The notes beneath the pieces were generated by a model, which was not told the origin of the DNA, searched no databases, and saw only the letters and a program-made list of their open reading frames with translations. 19,069 nucleotides of DNA, taken from contig JBAXOM010000031.1 in NCBI GenBank assembly GCA_037133215.1, positions 1-19,069 of the forward strand, in the 5' to 3' direction. This DNA comes from F1-60-MAGs149 sp037133215. Its GTDB lineage: Bacteria; Actinomycetota; Thermoleophilia; Gaiellales; F1-60-MAGs149. The position numbers and the translations under genes are program-made. Positions 1 to 6,863 of the stretch are shown piece after piece (position 1 is the first letter of the stretch; every line of letters starts with the position of its first letter).

Positions 1-1078
1 GGGGGAACGTCGAAGCGCTCGTTGTCAGCGTGAGTGGTGCTGTCGCAGCCGCTGCGAACGAGCGTGGCAGTGCACCGTTCCCGGCGATCCACCGCACCAG
101 AGGATTGGAGATGGCGGACGCAGAGTACGCAGCCGGGTCGCGCGTGAAGATCGTGCGGCCCTGTGCGTCGATCGGAAACTGCGTCGGCGGAACCTTCGAG
201 AAGACCGTGCCCGCGCTGTCGGTCGCCGTATAGAGCGGCACCGTGTTCCACTCCGACGAGAAGTTGTCGACGTATCCGTGGTTCGTGTCGAGGCCGAGGC
301 CCACGATACTGGGGACCGACGCACCGATCGCCGACCAGGCCTGCGGCAACCAATAAGCGACAGGACCGTTGAAGTTGCGTGCGTTGAGGAACAGCGTCCA
401 GGCCTGCGGGCCGGTTGCTACGCCGCCAACGCTCTGGCCCACGTTCGGCAGCGGGAGACTCATCCAAGCCGACCCGAGATACGTGCCGTTCGACCGCGGC
501 GTCAGTGGCATACCGTCGGGCGGCATCAGCAGGCGGTTGCTCAGCTGCACCAGTGCCGCCTCGTTGCGTCTGACGGCGCGCGCGTCGTCAAACGTCCAGC
601 CCGGCGACGAGAACATCGTCGTGTAGCAATCGGGCGTCCCGTTAGCCGCGTACTTGGGCATGACCGTGCGGAAGTGCGTGCTTCCCCACCAGCCGAGGCT
701 GCCCTCGATCGTTTGGAAATAGCCCCACCAACTGCCGCGCCGAAAATCCTCAATTTTCGACTTCGAGCAGAACGCCTTCTGAATGGCGGCGGGCTGATCC
801 ACGTTGTCGGGACTGACCCACGTCGAACTGAGCCCGATTTGTAGGCCGTCAATCGGGTGCTCGAGCAGCGGCCAGGCCTGCGAGTACCAACTGAAGCCCG
901 CCGCATGATCGGGGCCACCGCCCTGTACGTCAGCCGAGAAGTACGCGTTGCACGACGAATCGGCACAGGTAGAAAACGCGCCGCCGCTATCGTAGACCGG
1001 CGCCGCAGCAGCGGATGACCCACCCACTGCGAACAGCAGCATGCACCCAAGCAGCACGAAACACCTACGCACGCTCAT
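1..1078 (-). CDS. Secreted protein of unknown family, C-terminus cut by window edge
   Basis: I read this frame directly. It is open from an ATG at 1078 to the left edge, about 359 codons, with no stop. The N-terminus is a Sec-type signal peptide: a positive start (MSVRRC), a hydrophobic core (FVLLGCMLLFAVGG) and an Ala-rich cleavage zone near residues 22-27. The mature part is rich in Trp (for example SWWGYF and GWWGS at about residues 115-135) and has several Cys, suggesting an exported, possibly disulfide-bonded protein. I do not recognise the family. Its ATG overlaps the stop codon of the upstream MMPL gene in an ATGA, so it is probably translationally coupled to that exporter and may be its cargo or periplasmic partner; that link is inference. 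No catalytic motif is visible, so no function is assigned. Confidence 0.75.
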   Translation of the reverse strand, partial: MSVRRCFVLLGCMLLFAVGGSSAAAAPVYDSGGAFSTCADSSCNAYFSADVQGGGPDHAAGFSWYSQAWPLLEHPIDGLQIGLSSTWVSPDNVDQPAAIQKAFCSKSKIEDFRRGSWWGYFQTIEGSLGWWGSTHFRTVMPKYAANGTPDCYTTMFSSPGWTFDDARAVRRNEAALVQLSNRLLMPPDGMPLTPRSNGTYLGSAWMSLPLPNVGQSVGGVATGPQAWTLFLNARNFNGPVAYWLPQAWSAIGASVPSIVGLGLDTNHGYVDNFSSEWNTVPLYTATDSAGTVFSKVPPTQFPIDAQGRTIFTRDPAAYSASAISNPLVRWIAGNGALPRSFAAAATAPLTLTTSASTFP

Positions 1079-4000
1079 ACCTTCGCTGCAGGCTCCACGT
1101 CGCCGTCGGGAATCACGCGGCTGTTTCCCTCGAGATCGAGGTCCGGAATGATCTTGTCGAGGAAGCCGGGCAGCGACCACGTGCGCTTACCGAACAGCAT
1201 CAGCATCGCGGGCGCGAGGAACAACACGAGGAAGGCAGCGAGTGCGACGGCGACAGTCAGGCCGACGCCGAACTGCTTGATGATCGGATCGTCGATCAGG
1301 ATGAAGCTGCCGAAGACGCTCATCATGATCAGCGCCGCAGCGAAGACGACGCGAGCACTGGTTGCGAGCCCGGCGCGCATGGCGTCTTCGTGGCTCATGC
1401 CCTTGGCGTGGAAGCCCTGCACGGTGCTGATGAAGAACACCTCGTAGTCCATCGACAGGCCGAACAGCGCGGCAAACATCATCAGCGGCACATAGCTCGC
1501 GATCGGCACCGTGCCATACGGCGAGTCGAGGTTGATGAGGTTGAGCCCCCAGCCCCACTGGAAGCAGGCCGTCAGGATGCCGAAGGACGCCGTGGCTGAG
1601 AGAAGGTTTGTGATCGATGCCTGCAAGGGGATCAGCAGCGAGCGGAAGGCGAGCAGGAGCAGGAGGAAGCTGAGCGCGAGGACGACCAGAATGACCTCCG
1701 GCAACTTCGCAGTGATCAACGCTGCAAGGTCGACGTTGCCTGCTGTCGAGCCACCAACGTAGACAACCATGCCGGGCGAGGTGGCCTTCGGAATTGTCTT
1801 CTCGCGCAGCTGGTGGACCAAGTTTGCCGTCGCTCGGGCCGCTGGCCGACTCTTGGAAATCACGCTGAGGATGACCGCGTTGCCCTTTTTATTAATCATC
1901 GGCTGGACCACACGCTGGACGTCGGCCGGCTTTGCGAGCGCGTCCTGCAGTTTGACGATGCGTGGGTCGGTACCGCGGTCGTCGCCACCCGCCTTCGTCA
2001 TCTCGGCCGTCAACTGATTCTTGAGGGCGAGCGCCTGCTGCTGTTCGGCTTCGGCGGCCGCCTGCTGCTGCTTGAGCGAATTAGCTTGCTTCTCGAGCGA
2101 ATCGGCTTGCTTCTTGAGCACCTCGGCCTGCTTCTGCAGACTTGTGGCCTGCGCATGCAACGCGGCCGACTGCTTCTCAATCGACGCAGCCTCCGCCGCC
2201 ACAAAATCAGCCTTTTTGCCAATTGCAGCAGCCCGCTTGGCGTAGTTTTGCTCTTGCTTCGTGAGAACCGCCAAACGCTTCTGAATATTCGCGCCCTGTG
2301 CCGTCCCCGCGGCGATTGCCTTCTCCAAGGCGGCCTCAGACTCGGTCAACCGCGCCTGCGCCTTCAAGAGCGCGTTCTGCACCGATGGGCTGATGCCCGG
2401 CGTGTTGGCGAGCGCATCTGCAATCGCAGCGAGATCGGCCAGGAGCGCAACGTGCTTCGCCTCGAGCGTCGCCGAATGCGCCGTCAGGTTGGCAGCCTGC
2501 TTGGTCAGCACTTTGCTGCGCTCGGCGAGACGACGCGCCTCGCGCGTCAATTGCCCCTCTTGGAATCGCAACCCGGCTTCGGTCTTACGCAAGCTGATGG
2601 CTTGCCCGGCGAGCTTCTTCGACTGCGCCTCGAGCGTTGCCGCCTGCGACTTCAGCACGTTGGCCTGCTGCTTGAGCTTCGTCTGCTGGGCCTCCAAGGC
2701 ATTGGCCTGTGCCGTCAGCGTTTTCTGCTGCTGCTCGAGGCTGGTCTGCATCGCCTGCGCCTGGTTGTACTGCGCCGTGTACTCCGCGCTTGGCTTGGCG
2801 ACGGGATCGAGCGTAAACGCGACGACGAGGGGTCCGTTATAGCCCGGACCAAATCCGTCCGAGATCATGTCGAATGCTTGACGCTCGGTCGTCTTTGGCG
2901 AGGTCGTACCAATGTCTTCTTGACCGAGCACGAGTGTGAAAACGGGGATGATCATGACCGCGAGCACCGCCAGCGAGATCACGCACGCGCGGATCGGATG
3001 GTCGATGACCGAGTTGGCCCAGTGATCCCACATGCCGAGCTTGGTGGGATCCTTCTTGGGTCGGCTGATCAGCGGGATACGGCCACGATTGATGCTGTCG
3101 CCGAGCACGGCGAGGATGGCGGGCAGGAGCGTAAGGCCAGCGAACATGGCGGTGAAGACGCCGACGGCACAGGCATAGCCGAGCGACGTGATGAATGGGA
3201 TCTGCGCGACTGCAAGCGCGAGCAAGGCGACGATCACCGTGCTGCCTGCAAACAGCACCGCACCGCCACTGGTCGCGAGCATTTCGGGGATCGACTTTCG
3301 CGCGTGCAACCCGTGCTCGCGCATGAGAATTCGATGCTTGGTGACCAAGAACAGCGCGTAGTCGATCCCGACGCCAAGCCCGATCATGGTGGCGAGCGTG
3401 GGTCCAATTGACGGAATGCTCGCGAAGTGACCCATCAGCCCGATCAGCGTCGAACCGACGAGCAGACCAAAGACCGCCGACAGAATCGGCAACCCCATGG
3501 CGACCATCGTCGTAAACGTGAAGGCAAGAATAATCATCGCCGCGATCATTCCGATGATCTCGCTCGATTCGGTGCTCTGCGTGCCAAGCGTCGAGCCGAC
3601 GACCCCACCAACATCGACCTTCATCCCGGCTGCACGCCCGTCCTTGACCCCCACGTCGTAGACGCGTTGTGCGGTCGCGAGACTGAGAGTGCCGCTGCTG
3701 ACGTCGAGCACGACGGGAATGAACGCGTAGTGGCCGTCCTTGCTGACGAGCCCCGCCGCAGCGTTCGCGAAGGGGTTCATCACCGAGTAGACGTGCTTGA
3801 CCTTCTTGAGCGAGTTATAGGTGTCGGTAATCGCCTTCTGGTTCTTGCCGCCGTCCTGGACCTTGCCCTTGGAGTAGAAGACGACGGGACTGCTGCCGTT
3901 CTGTTGCGGCGGAAAGTACTTCGTCAGCAGATCGGTGGCCGATTGGCTTCCCGTGCCGGGCAGCGAGAGGTCGTTATTCGTAATCGCGCCGACCTTGCCG

Positions 4001-4104
4001 ATCACCAGCGAGCCGCCGATGATCGCGGCAACCCAGAGGATGATTACGAGCCAGCGGTAGCGAACGCAGACCTGCCCGAGACCGTGAAGTACTCGTCCTA
4101 GCAC
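1075..4104 (-). CDS. MMPL/RND-family exporter with long periplasmic coiled-coil hairpin
   Basis: This is an inner-membrane, proton-driven exporter of the MMPL family, known for moving lipids, glycolipids or siderophores across the actinobacterial membrane; its own substrate is unknown. TM1 is at about residues 18-36. The two pseudo-symmetric halves each carry the family Asp-Tyr motif, GIDYALFLVTKHR (about 245) and GLSMDYEVFFIS (about 885). The second extracytoplasmic loop (about 438-706, DNA 1985-2790) is a leucine-heptad coiled coil, rich in Ala, Gln and Lys. It is broken near its middle by NTPGISPS, so it should fold as an antiparallel hairpin with arms of about 130 residues. I chose the GTG at 4104 because the product then opens VLGRVLHGLGQVCVRYRW, as family members do, and a weak GAGCAGGA lies upstream. 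The frame stays open to a GTG at 4158. The stop overlaps the next gene's start as ATGA. Confidence 0.93.
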   Translation of the reverse strand: MLGRVLHGLGQVCVRYRWLVIILWVAAIIGGSLVIGKVGAITNNDLSLPGTGSQSATDLLTKYFPPQQNGSSPVVFYSKGKVQDGGKNQKAITDTYNSLKKVKHVYSVMNPFANAAAGLVSKDGHYAFIPVVLDVSSGTLSLATAQRVYDVGVKDGRAAGMKVDVGGVVGSTLGTQSTESSEIIGMIAAMIILAFTFTTMVAMGLPILSAVFGLLVGSTLIGLMGHFASIPSIGPTLATMIGLGVGIDYALFLVTKHRILMREHGLHARKSIPEMLATSGGAVLFAGSTVIVALLALAVAQIPFITSLGYACAVGVFTAMFAGLTLLPAILAVLGDSINRGRIPLISRPKKDPTKLGMWDHWANSVIDHPIRACVISLAVLAVMIIPVFTLVLGQEDIGTTSPKTTERQAFDMISDGFGPGYNGPLVVAFTLDPVAKPSAEYTAQYNQAQAMQTSLEQQQKTLTAQANALEAQQTKLKQQANVLKSQAATLEAQSKKLAGQAISLRKTEAGLRFQEGQLTREARRLAERSKVLTKQAANLTAHSATLEAKHVALLADLAAIADALANTPGISPSVQNALLKAQARLTESEAALEKAIAAGTAQGANIQKRLAVLTKQEQNYAKRAAAIGKKADFVAAEAASIEKQSAALHAQATSLQKQAEVLKKQADSLEKQANSLKQQQAAAEAEQQQALALKNQLTAEMTKAGGDDRGTDPRIVKLQDALAKPADVQRVVQPMINKKGNAVILSVISKSRPAARATANLVHQLREKTIPKATSPGMVVYVGGSTAGNVDLAALITAKLPEVILVVLALSFLLLLLAFRSLLIPLQASITNLLSATASFGILTACFQWGWGLNLINLDSPYGTVPIASYVPLMMFAALFGLSMDYEVFFISTVQGFHAKGMSHEDAMRAGLATSARVVFAAALIMMSVFGSFILIDDPIIKQFGVGLTVAVALAAFLVLFLAPAMLMLFGKRTWSLPGFLDKIIPDLDLEGNSRVIPDGDVEPAAKV

Positions 4105-4144
4105 TCTGTGCTCATCCTGCTCACGATCTCCCCAGACCAATCTG

Positions 4145-4163
4145 CACGTGTGAAACACGTGTG
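4145..4163. promoter_or_regulatory. Double CACGTG motif, candidate operator of the MMPL gene
   Basis: The sequence CACGTGTGAAACACGTGTG reads as a direct repeat (CACGTGTG, AAA, CACGTGTG). It is also an inverted repeat (CACGTGT, GAA, ACACGTG). The two palindromic CACGTG cores are 11 bp apart centre to centre, about one helical turn. It lies about 41 bp upstream of the GTG start of the MMPL exporter, in the gap after hemQ. That placement suits a dimeric repressor such as a TetR- or MarR-type regulator. The regulator itself is not visible in the window. No T-run follows, so a terminator is unlikely. Confidence 0.45.
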
Positions 4164-4208
4164 CGATGCAGTCTATCCCGAACGACCACGACTACGGGAA
4201 GCGCCTGG

Positions 4209-4949
4209 TTAGGAGATGGTGAGTCCGGCCTCACGCAGGGCATCCGCGAAGGGAGCTGTGAGGCCGATGGTGAACGGCCCGAAGATGCCGTAGATCGCAG
4301 AAGCCTCGTCGTAGCGCATTTCGTAGACGATGTCTTTGATCGCCTTTGGATCGTCGGCAAAGAGGGTGACCTGCCACTCCCAGTCCGATAGTCCGGTCGC
4401 AGCGGTGATCATCTGCGAGACGCGGCCACGGAACGTGCCACCGAGGCGACCATGGCCACCCATCAGGCGACGGCGCTCTTCGAAATCTTGCGCGTACCAG
4501 TTCGCCCCAACGTCGCGGCTTTTGCTCATCGGGTAGATGCAGACAAGGCGCGTGCCGGGCAGGTTGTGCGGGTGCAGGCGGCCTTCGCGGAGTTCCTCGA
4601 CGTTGGGATTGTCGGGGTTCATGTACTCGCTGGCCTCGGTGATCGAGAGGATGCTGCGGTCCGGCACCTCGACGAGAACTTCGCCCAACGGCGTGCGCAT
4701 GAGGTCGCGATGTAACGCGTGCAGGCGGGTGAGGTCGGGGTGCACGAGGATCAGGCCAAAGTCGGCGCCAGCGCCAACGGCGCTAAAGGCGATCAGCTGC
4801 GCGTCTTGCTCCTCGAGAAACGCATCGACGAGCGCCTGCGCCTCCGCCAGTGCGACGGGCTCGTTGCGGCTGCCGGCGATCTCGAACACGAGGTGCAGCA
4901 CTCCCCAGCCCTCGGAGGGAATAGCCGGTGTATTGGCGACGCGTGGCAT
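4209..4949 (-). CDS. hemQ: Coproheme decarboxylase (HemQ, chlorite dismutase family)
   Basis: HemQ performs the last step of the coproporphyrin-dependent heme pathway of actinobacteria and firmicutes: oxidative decarboxylation of the two propionates of Fe-coproporphyrin to give heme b, using peroxide, in the cytosol. The 246-residue product has the family signature YPMSKSRD at residues 139-146, where Tyr139 corresponds to the catalytic Tyr and Lys143 to the lysine four residues later. NWYAQDFEERRRLMGGHG follows, with His166 as the expected proximal heme ligand, then the conserved DWEWQVTLF and GPF blocks. I start at the ATG at 4949; the frame continues upstream into the palindromic repeat but without a credible start. 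No strong Shine-Dalgarno is seen. Nearby genes are not heme genes, so it stands alone here. Confidence 0.95.
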   Translation of the reverse strand: MPRVANTPAIPSEGWGVLHLVFEIAGSRNEPVALAEAQALVDAFLEEQDAQLIAFSAVGAGADFGLILVHPDLTRLHALHRDLMRTPLGEVLVEVPDRSILSITEASEYMNPDNPNVEELREGRLHPHNLPGTRLVCIYPMSKSRDVGANWYAQDFEERRRLMGGHGRLGGTFRGRVSQMITAATGLSDWEWQVTLFADDPKAIKDIVYEMRYDEASAIYGIFGPFTIGLTAPFADALREAGLTIS

Positions 4950-4970
4950 GGCGGCAGGGTAGCGGGAGAG

Positions 4971-5002
4971 GCGACATTTTGGGCCCGGGCCCAAAATGTC
5001 GC
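4971..5002. repeat. 32-bp perfect palindrome, copy 1
   Basis: Each arm is 16 bases: GCGACATTTTGGGCCC followed directly by its exact reverse complement. It lies about 15 bp beyond the DUF305 stop codon and 22 bp before the hemQ start, both on the minus strand. As RNA it would make a stem of about 14 bp capped by a CCGG tetraloop. No T-tract follows on the minus strand, so it is not a textbook intrinsic terminator. An identical copy lies at 5648-5679. Termination, attenuation, RNA-end protection, or a REP-like or miniature mobile repeat are all possible. Confidence 0.95.
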
Positions 5003-5017
5003 TACACCGCCGGAACG

Positions 5018-5671
5018 CTACTGGTTGAGCAGCGCCCGCATCTCTGCGATCTCGGCCGTCTGCGATTTTGTGATCGCACCAGAGAGGTCGTGCACGCGCG
5101 CATCGGCGCCGCGGTGGGCGATATGCGAGGCCATCATCAGCGCACCTTCGTGATGACTAATCATCCCCTCGACCCAGAGGCGGTCGAACGCGGCACCCGT
5201 GGCAGCGGCCAGGGCAGTCATGTCGGCGGAGGACATCATTCCCATGCCGTTGTGATCCATGTTGCCGTGATCCATCTGGCCGTCAATCGGGTCGGCACCC
5301 CACTCAACGAGCCAGGCGTTCATGCTGATGATCTCGGCGGACTGCGCAGTCTTGATGCGCGTCGCGAGGTCCATGACAGCAGGGCTCGCCTGATGCGCCG
5401 GGTCAAGCGCCAGATCGGCCATCTCCACAGCCTGCTGATGGTGCGGAAGCATCTCCTGTACAAACATCACGTCGGCTTTCTGCCCTGTTCCCATCTGGTC
5501 GGCAGAGTGCGTCGCGGTCATCTCGTCGTGCCCCATCGCAGCATGCCCCGAGCCACAGGCAGACCCAGTGATCGCAATGGCGGCGAGGACCAGCAGCGTG
5601 GCGAAAAATCGGAAACGCGTACGAATGGACTCAATATATCTAGCAAAGCGACATTTTGGGCCCGGGCCCAA
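5018..5671 (-). CDS. DUF305-family putative metal-binding lipoprotein, start uncertain
   Basis: The mature protein carries the two DUF305 hallmarks: MLPHHQQAVEMADLAL and, about 100 residues later, MISHHEGALMMASHIAHRG. A Met/His-rich stretch (DHGNMDHNGMGMM) lies between them, suggesting a four-helix metal-binding protein, probably for copper; the metal is inferred. The N-terminus is a lipoprotein signal, FRFFATLLVLAAIAITGSAC, with the lipobox at GSAC, so it should be tethered outside the membrane. The start is a puzzle. No ATG or GTG in frame lies between the palindrome and the signal peptide. The coordinate given uses an in-frame TTG inside the palindrome; ATT codons at 5635 or 5626 would give textbook signal lengths. 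The next in-frame ATG (5773) lies deep inside the upstream amidohydrolase gene. Confidence 0.85.
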   Translation of the reverse strand: MGPGPKCRFARYIESIRTRFRFFATLLVLAAIAITGSACGSGHAAMGHDEMTATHSADQMGTGQKADVMFVQEMLPHHQQAVEMADLALDPAHQASPAVMDLATRIKTAQSAEIISMNAWLVEWGADPIDGQMDHGNMDHNGMGMMSSADMTALAAATGAAFDRLWVEGMISHHEGALMMASHIAHRGADARVHDLSGAITKSQTAEIAEMRALLNQ

Positions 5672-5680
5672 AATGTCGCT
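5647..5680. repeat. 34-bp perfect palindrome, copy 2
   Basis: This has the same 32-bp core as the copy at 4971-5002, extended by one further A-T pair. It overlaps the TAG stop codon of the amidohydrolase (5679-5681) and covers the DNA where the start region of the DUF305 gene would be expected. Transcribed from the minus strand, it forms a strong hairpin exactly between the two genes. The pair of copies brackets the DUF305 gene. Confidence 0.95.
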
Positions 5681-6863
5681 AGCTGCGTTTAGCGAGTGCC
5701 GCCGCGAGCACCGCAATCGACTCGAGGCAGACCGATTCGTCGGAGTGCTCGACCGGGTTATGGCTGATGCCATTCGGACTGCGGGTGAAGAGCATCACGC
5801 TCGGGACGCCCGCCAAGGCCAGCGTGCCCGCGTCGTGGCCGGCGTACGAAGGCAGGTCCATCGAGGAGACGCCGAGCGCGGTCGCTGCGGCATGCAGATC
5901 GGCAATCAGTGTGGGATCGAAAATTGCGGCGTCGTCAGTCGATTTGTGCTCGATCGTAATGTCCGGGAACTCCTCGACCAAGGCCTGGACCACCGCATCG
6001 CGCGTCGCATTGTTGAGTGCGCGCACATCGAGCGTGCCCGAGCAGCGACCCGGGATGACGTTGGTTCCGCCAGGCCACGGCGTGATGCGGCCGACCGTTG
6101 CGACAGCGCCATCATGCGCGATCGCGGTGCGCTGGACGGCGAGCACGAACTCGGCCGCGCGCACGAGCGCATCGCGACGACCCGCCATCGGGGTCGTGCC
6201 AGCATGGTTGGCCTCTCCCACGACCTGCCACTCCCAACGCCCACGCGCCGACAGGCTCGTCGCAATGCCAAGGGATATCTCCGCCGGATCGAGCGCGAGA
6301 CCCTGCTCCACGTGGATCTCAAAATAGGCGGCGATGCGGCGCTGCAGACCCGCCGCGTCGGCAGGTCGCTTCGGCCCAACGTCGCGAATGCTGATGCCGT
6401 CCTTGTCCTGCATGTCCGCGACTTCGTCGCCAAACGTGCCAACCATGGTGCGCGAGCCAAAGCATGGGGTGTTAAAGCGCGAGCCCTCCTCATCCGCGAA
6501 AGAGATCACGGCGAGACGGTCCACATTCGGCACGCCCGCTGCGCGGAGTGCAAGCACGGCCACCAACCCGCCGACCACGCCGAGTACGCCATCGAAGGCG
6601 CCACCCTTCGGCACCGTGTCGAGGTGCGAACCCACCGCAACCAGACCATCTGCGGGAGCGTTCGGATCGGTGATCCAGAGGTTGCCAGCAGGGTCGTGTT
6701 CGCAGACCATCCCGCCGGCCACTGCCGCGTCGATCACGAGCTGCTCGGCCGCACGCAACTCGGGTGTCCAGGGTGCGCGCGTCCAGCCGTCCGGCGAGTA
6801 ACCCTGCTCATTGACACCGGCAAACAGGCGACGGTAGAGCTCGTGGTCGATGGTGATGCTCAT
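5679..6863 (-). CDS. M20-type amidohydrolase (N-carbamoyl-amino-acid hydrolase / allantoate amidohydrolase family)
   Basis: This cytosolic, metal-dependent hydrolase belongs to the HyuC/AllC branch of the M20 family. It cleaves N-carbamoyl amino acids or ureido compounds such as allantoate; which one is not decided by sequence alone. Of 394 residues, the two-metal site is visible as GSHLDTV (His80), FDGVLG (Asp91), ADEEGSRF (Glu125/Glu126), IHVEQG (His184) and the C-terminal SHNPVEHS, with the dimer motif NHAGTTPM near 219. The ATG at 6863 is chosen because GGAGGGGAG lies 5-6 bases upstream. It overlaps the kinase stop as ATGA, so the two are co-translated. No hydantoinase, allantoinase or uptake gene is adjacent, which is unusual for this family. 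The stop lies within the edge of a palindromic repeat. Confidence 0.9.
   Translation of the reverse strand: MSITIDHELYRRLFAGVNEQGYSPDGWTRAPWTPELRAAEQLVIDAAVAGGMVCEHDPAGNLWITDPNAPADGLVAVGSHLDTVPKGGAFDGVLGVVGGLVAVLALRAAGVPNVDRLAVISFADEEGSRFNTPCFGSRTMVGTFGDEVADMQDKDGISIRDVGPKRPADAAGLQRRIAAYFEIHVEQGLALDPAEISLGIATSLSARGRWEWQVVGEANHAGTTPMAGRRDALVRAAEFVLAVQRTAIAHDGAVATVGRITPWPGGTNVIPGRCSGTLDVRALNNATRDAVVQALVEEFPDITIEHKSTDDAAIFDPTLIADLHAAATALGVSSMDLPSYAGHDAGTLALAGVPSVMLFTRSPNGISHNPVEHSDESVCLESIAVLAAALAKRS

Noticed and set aside
541..1050. A 169-codon minus-strand frame starting near the left gene
   Set aside because: It is out of frame with the signal-peptide protein I read through 1-1078 and is Arg/Ser-rich, typical of a shadow frame in GC-rich DNA.
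1985..2790. Tandem DNA repeat in the MMPL gene
   Set aside because: The periodicity is in the protein (heptads); at the DNA level the units differ, so it is not a simple tandem repeat.
1813..3411. A 532-codon plus-strand open frame
   Set aside because: It is antisense to the MMPL coiled-coil and membrane segments, has Leu/Arg-rich low-complexity composition and no recognisable domain. The minus-strand frame is clearly the gene.
4971..5002. Palindrome as a standard rho-independent terminator
   Set aside because: The stem is strong, but no U-run follows on the minus strand, and identical copies suggest a repeat. Termination remains possible but is not claimed.
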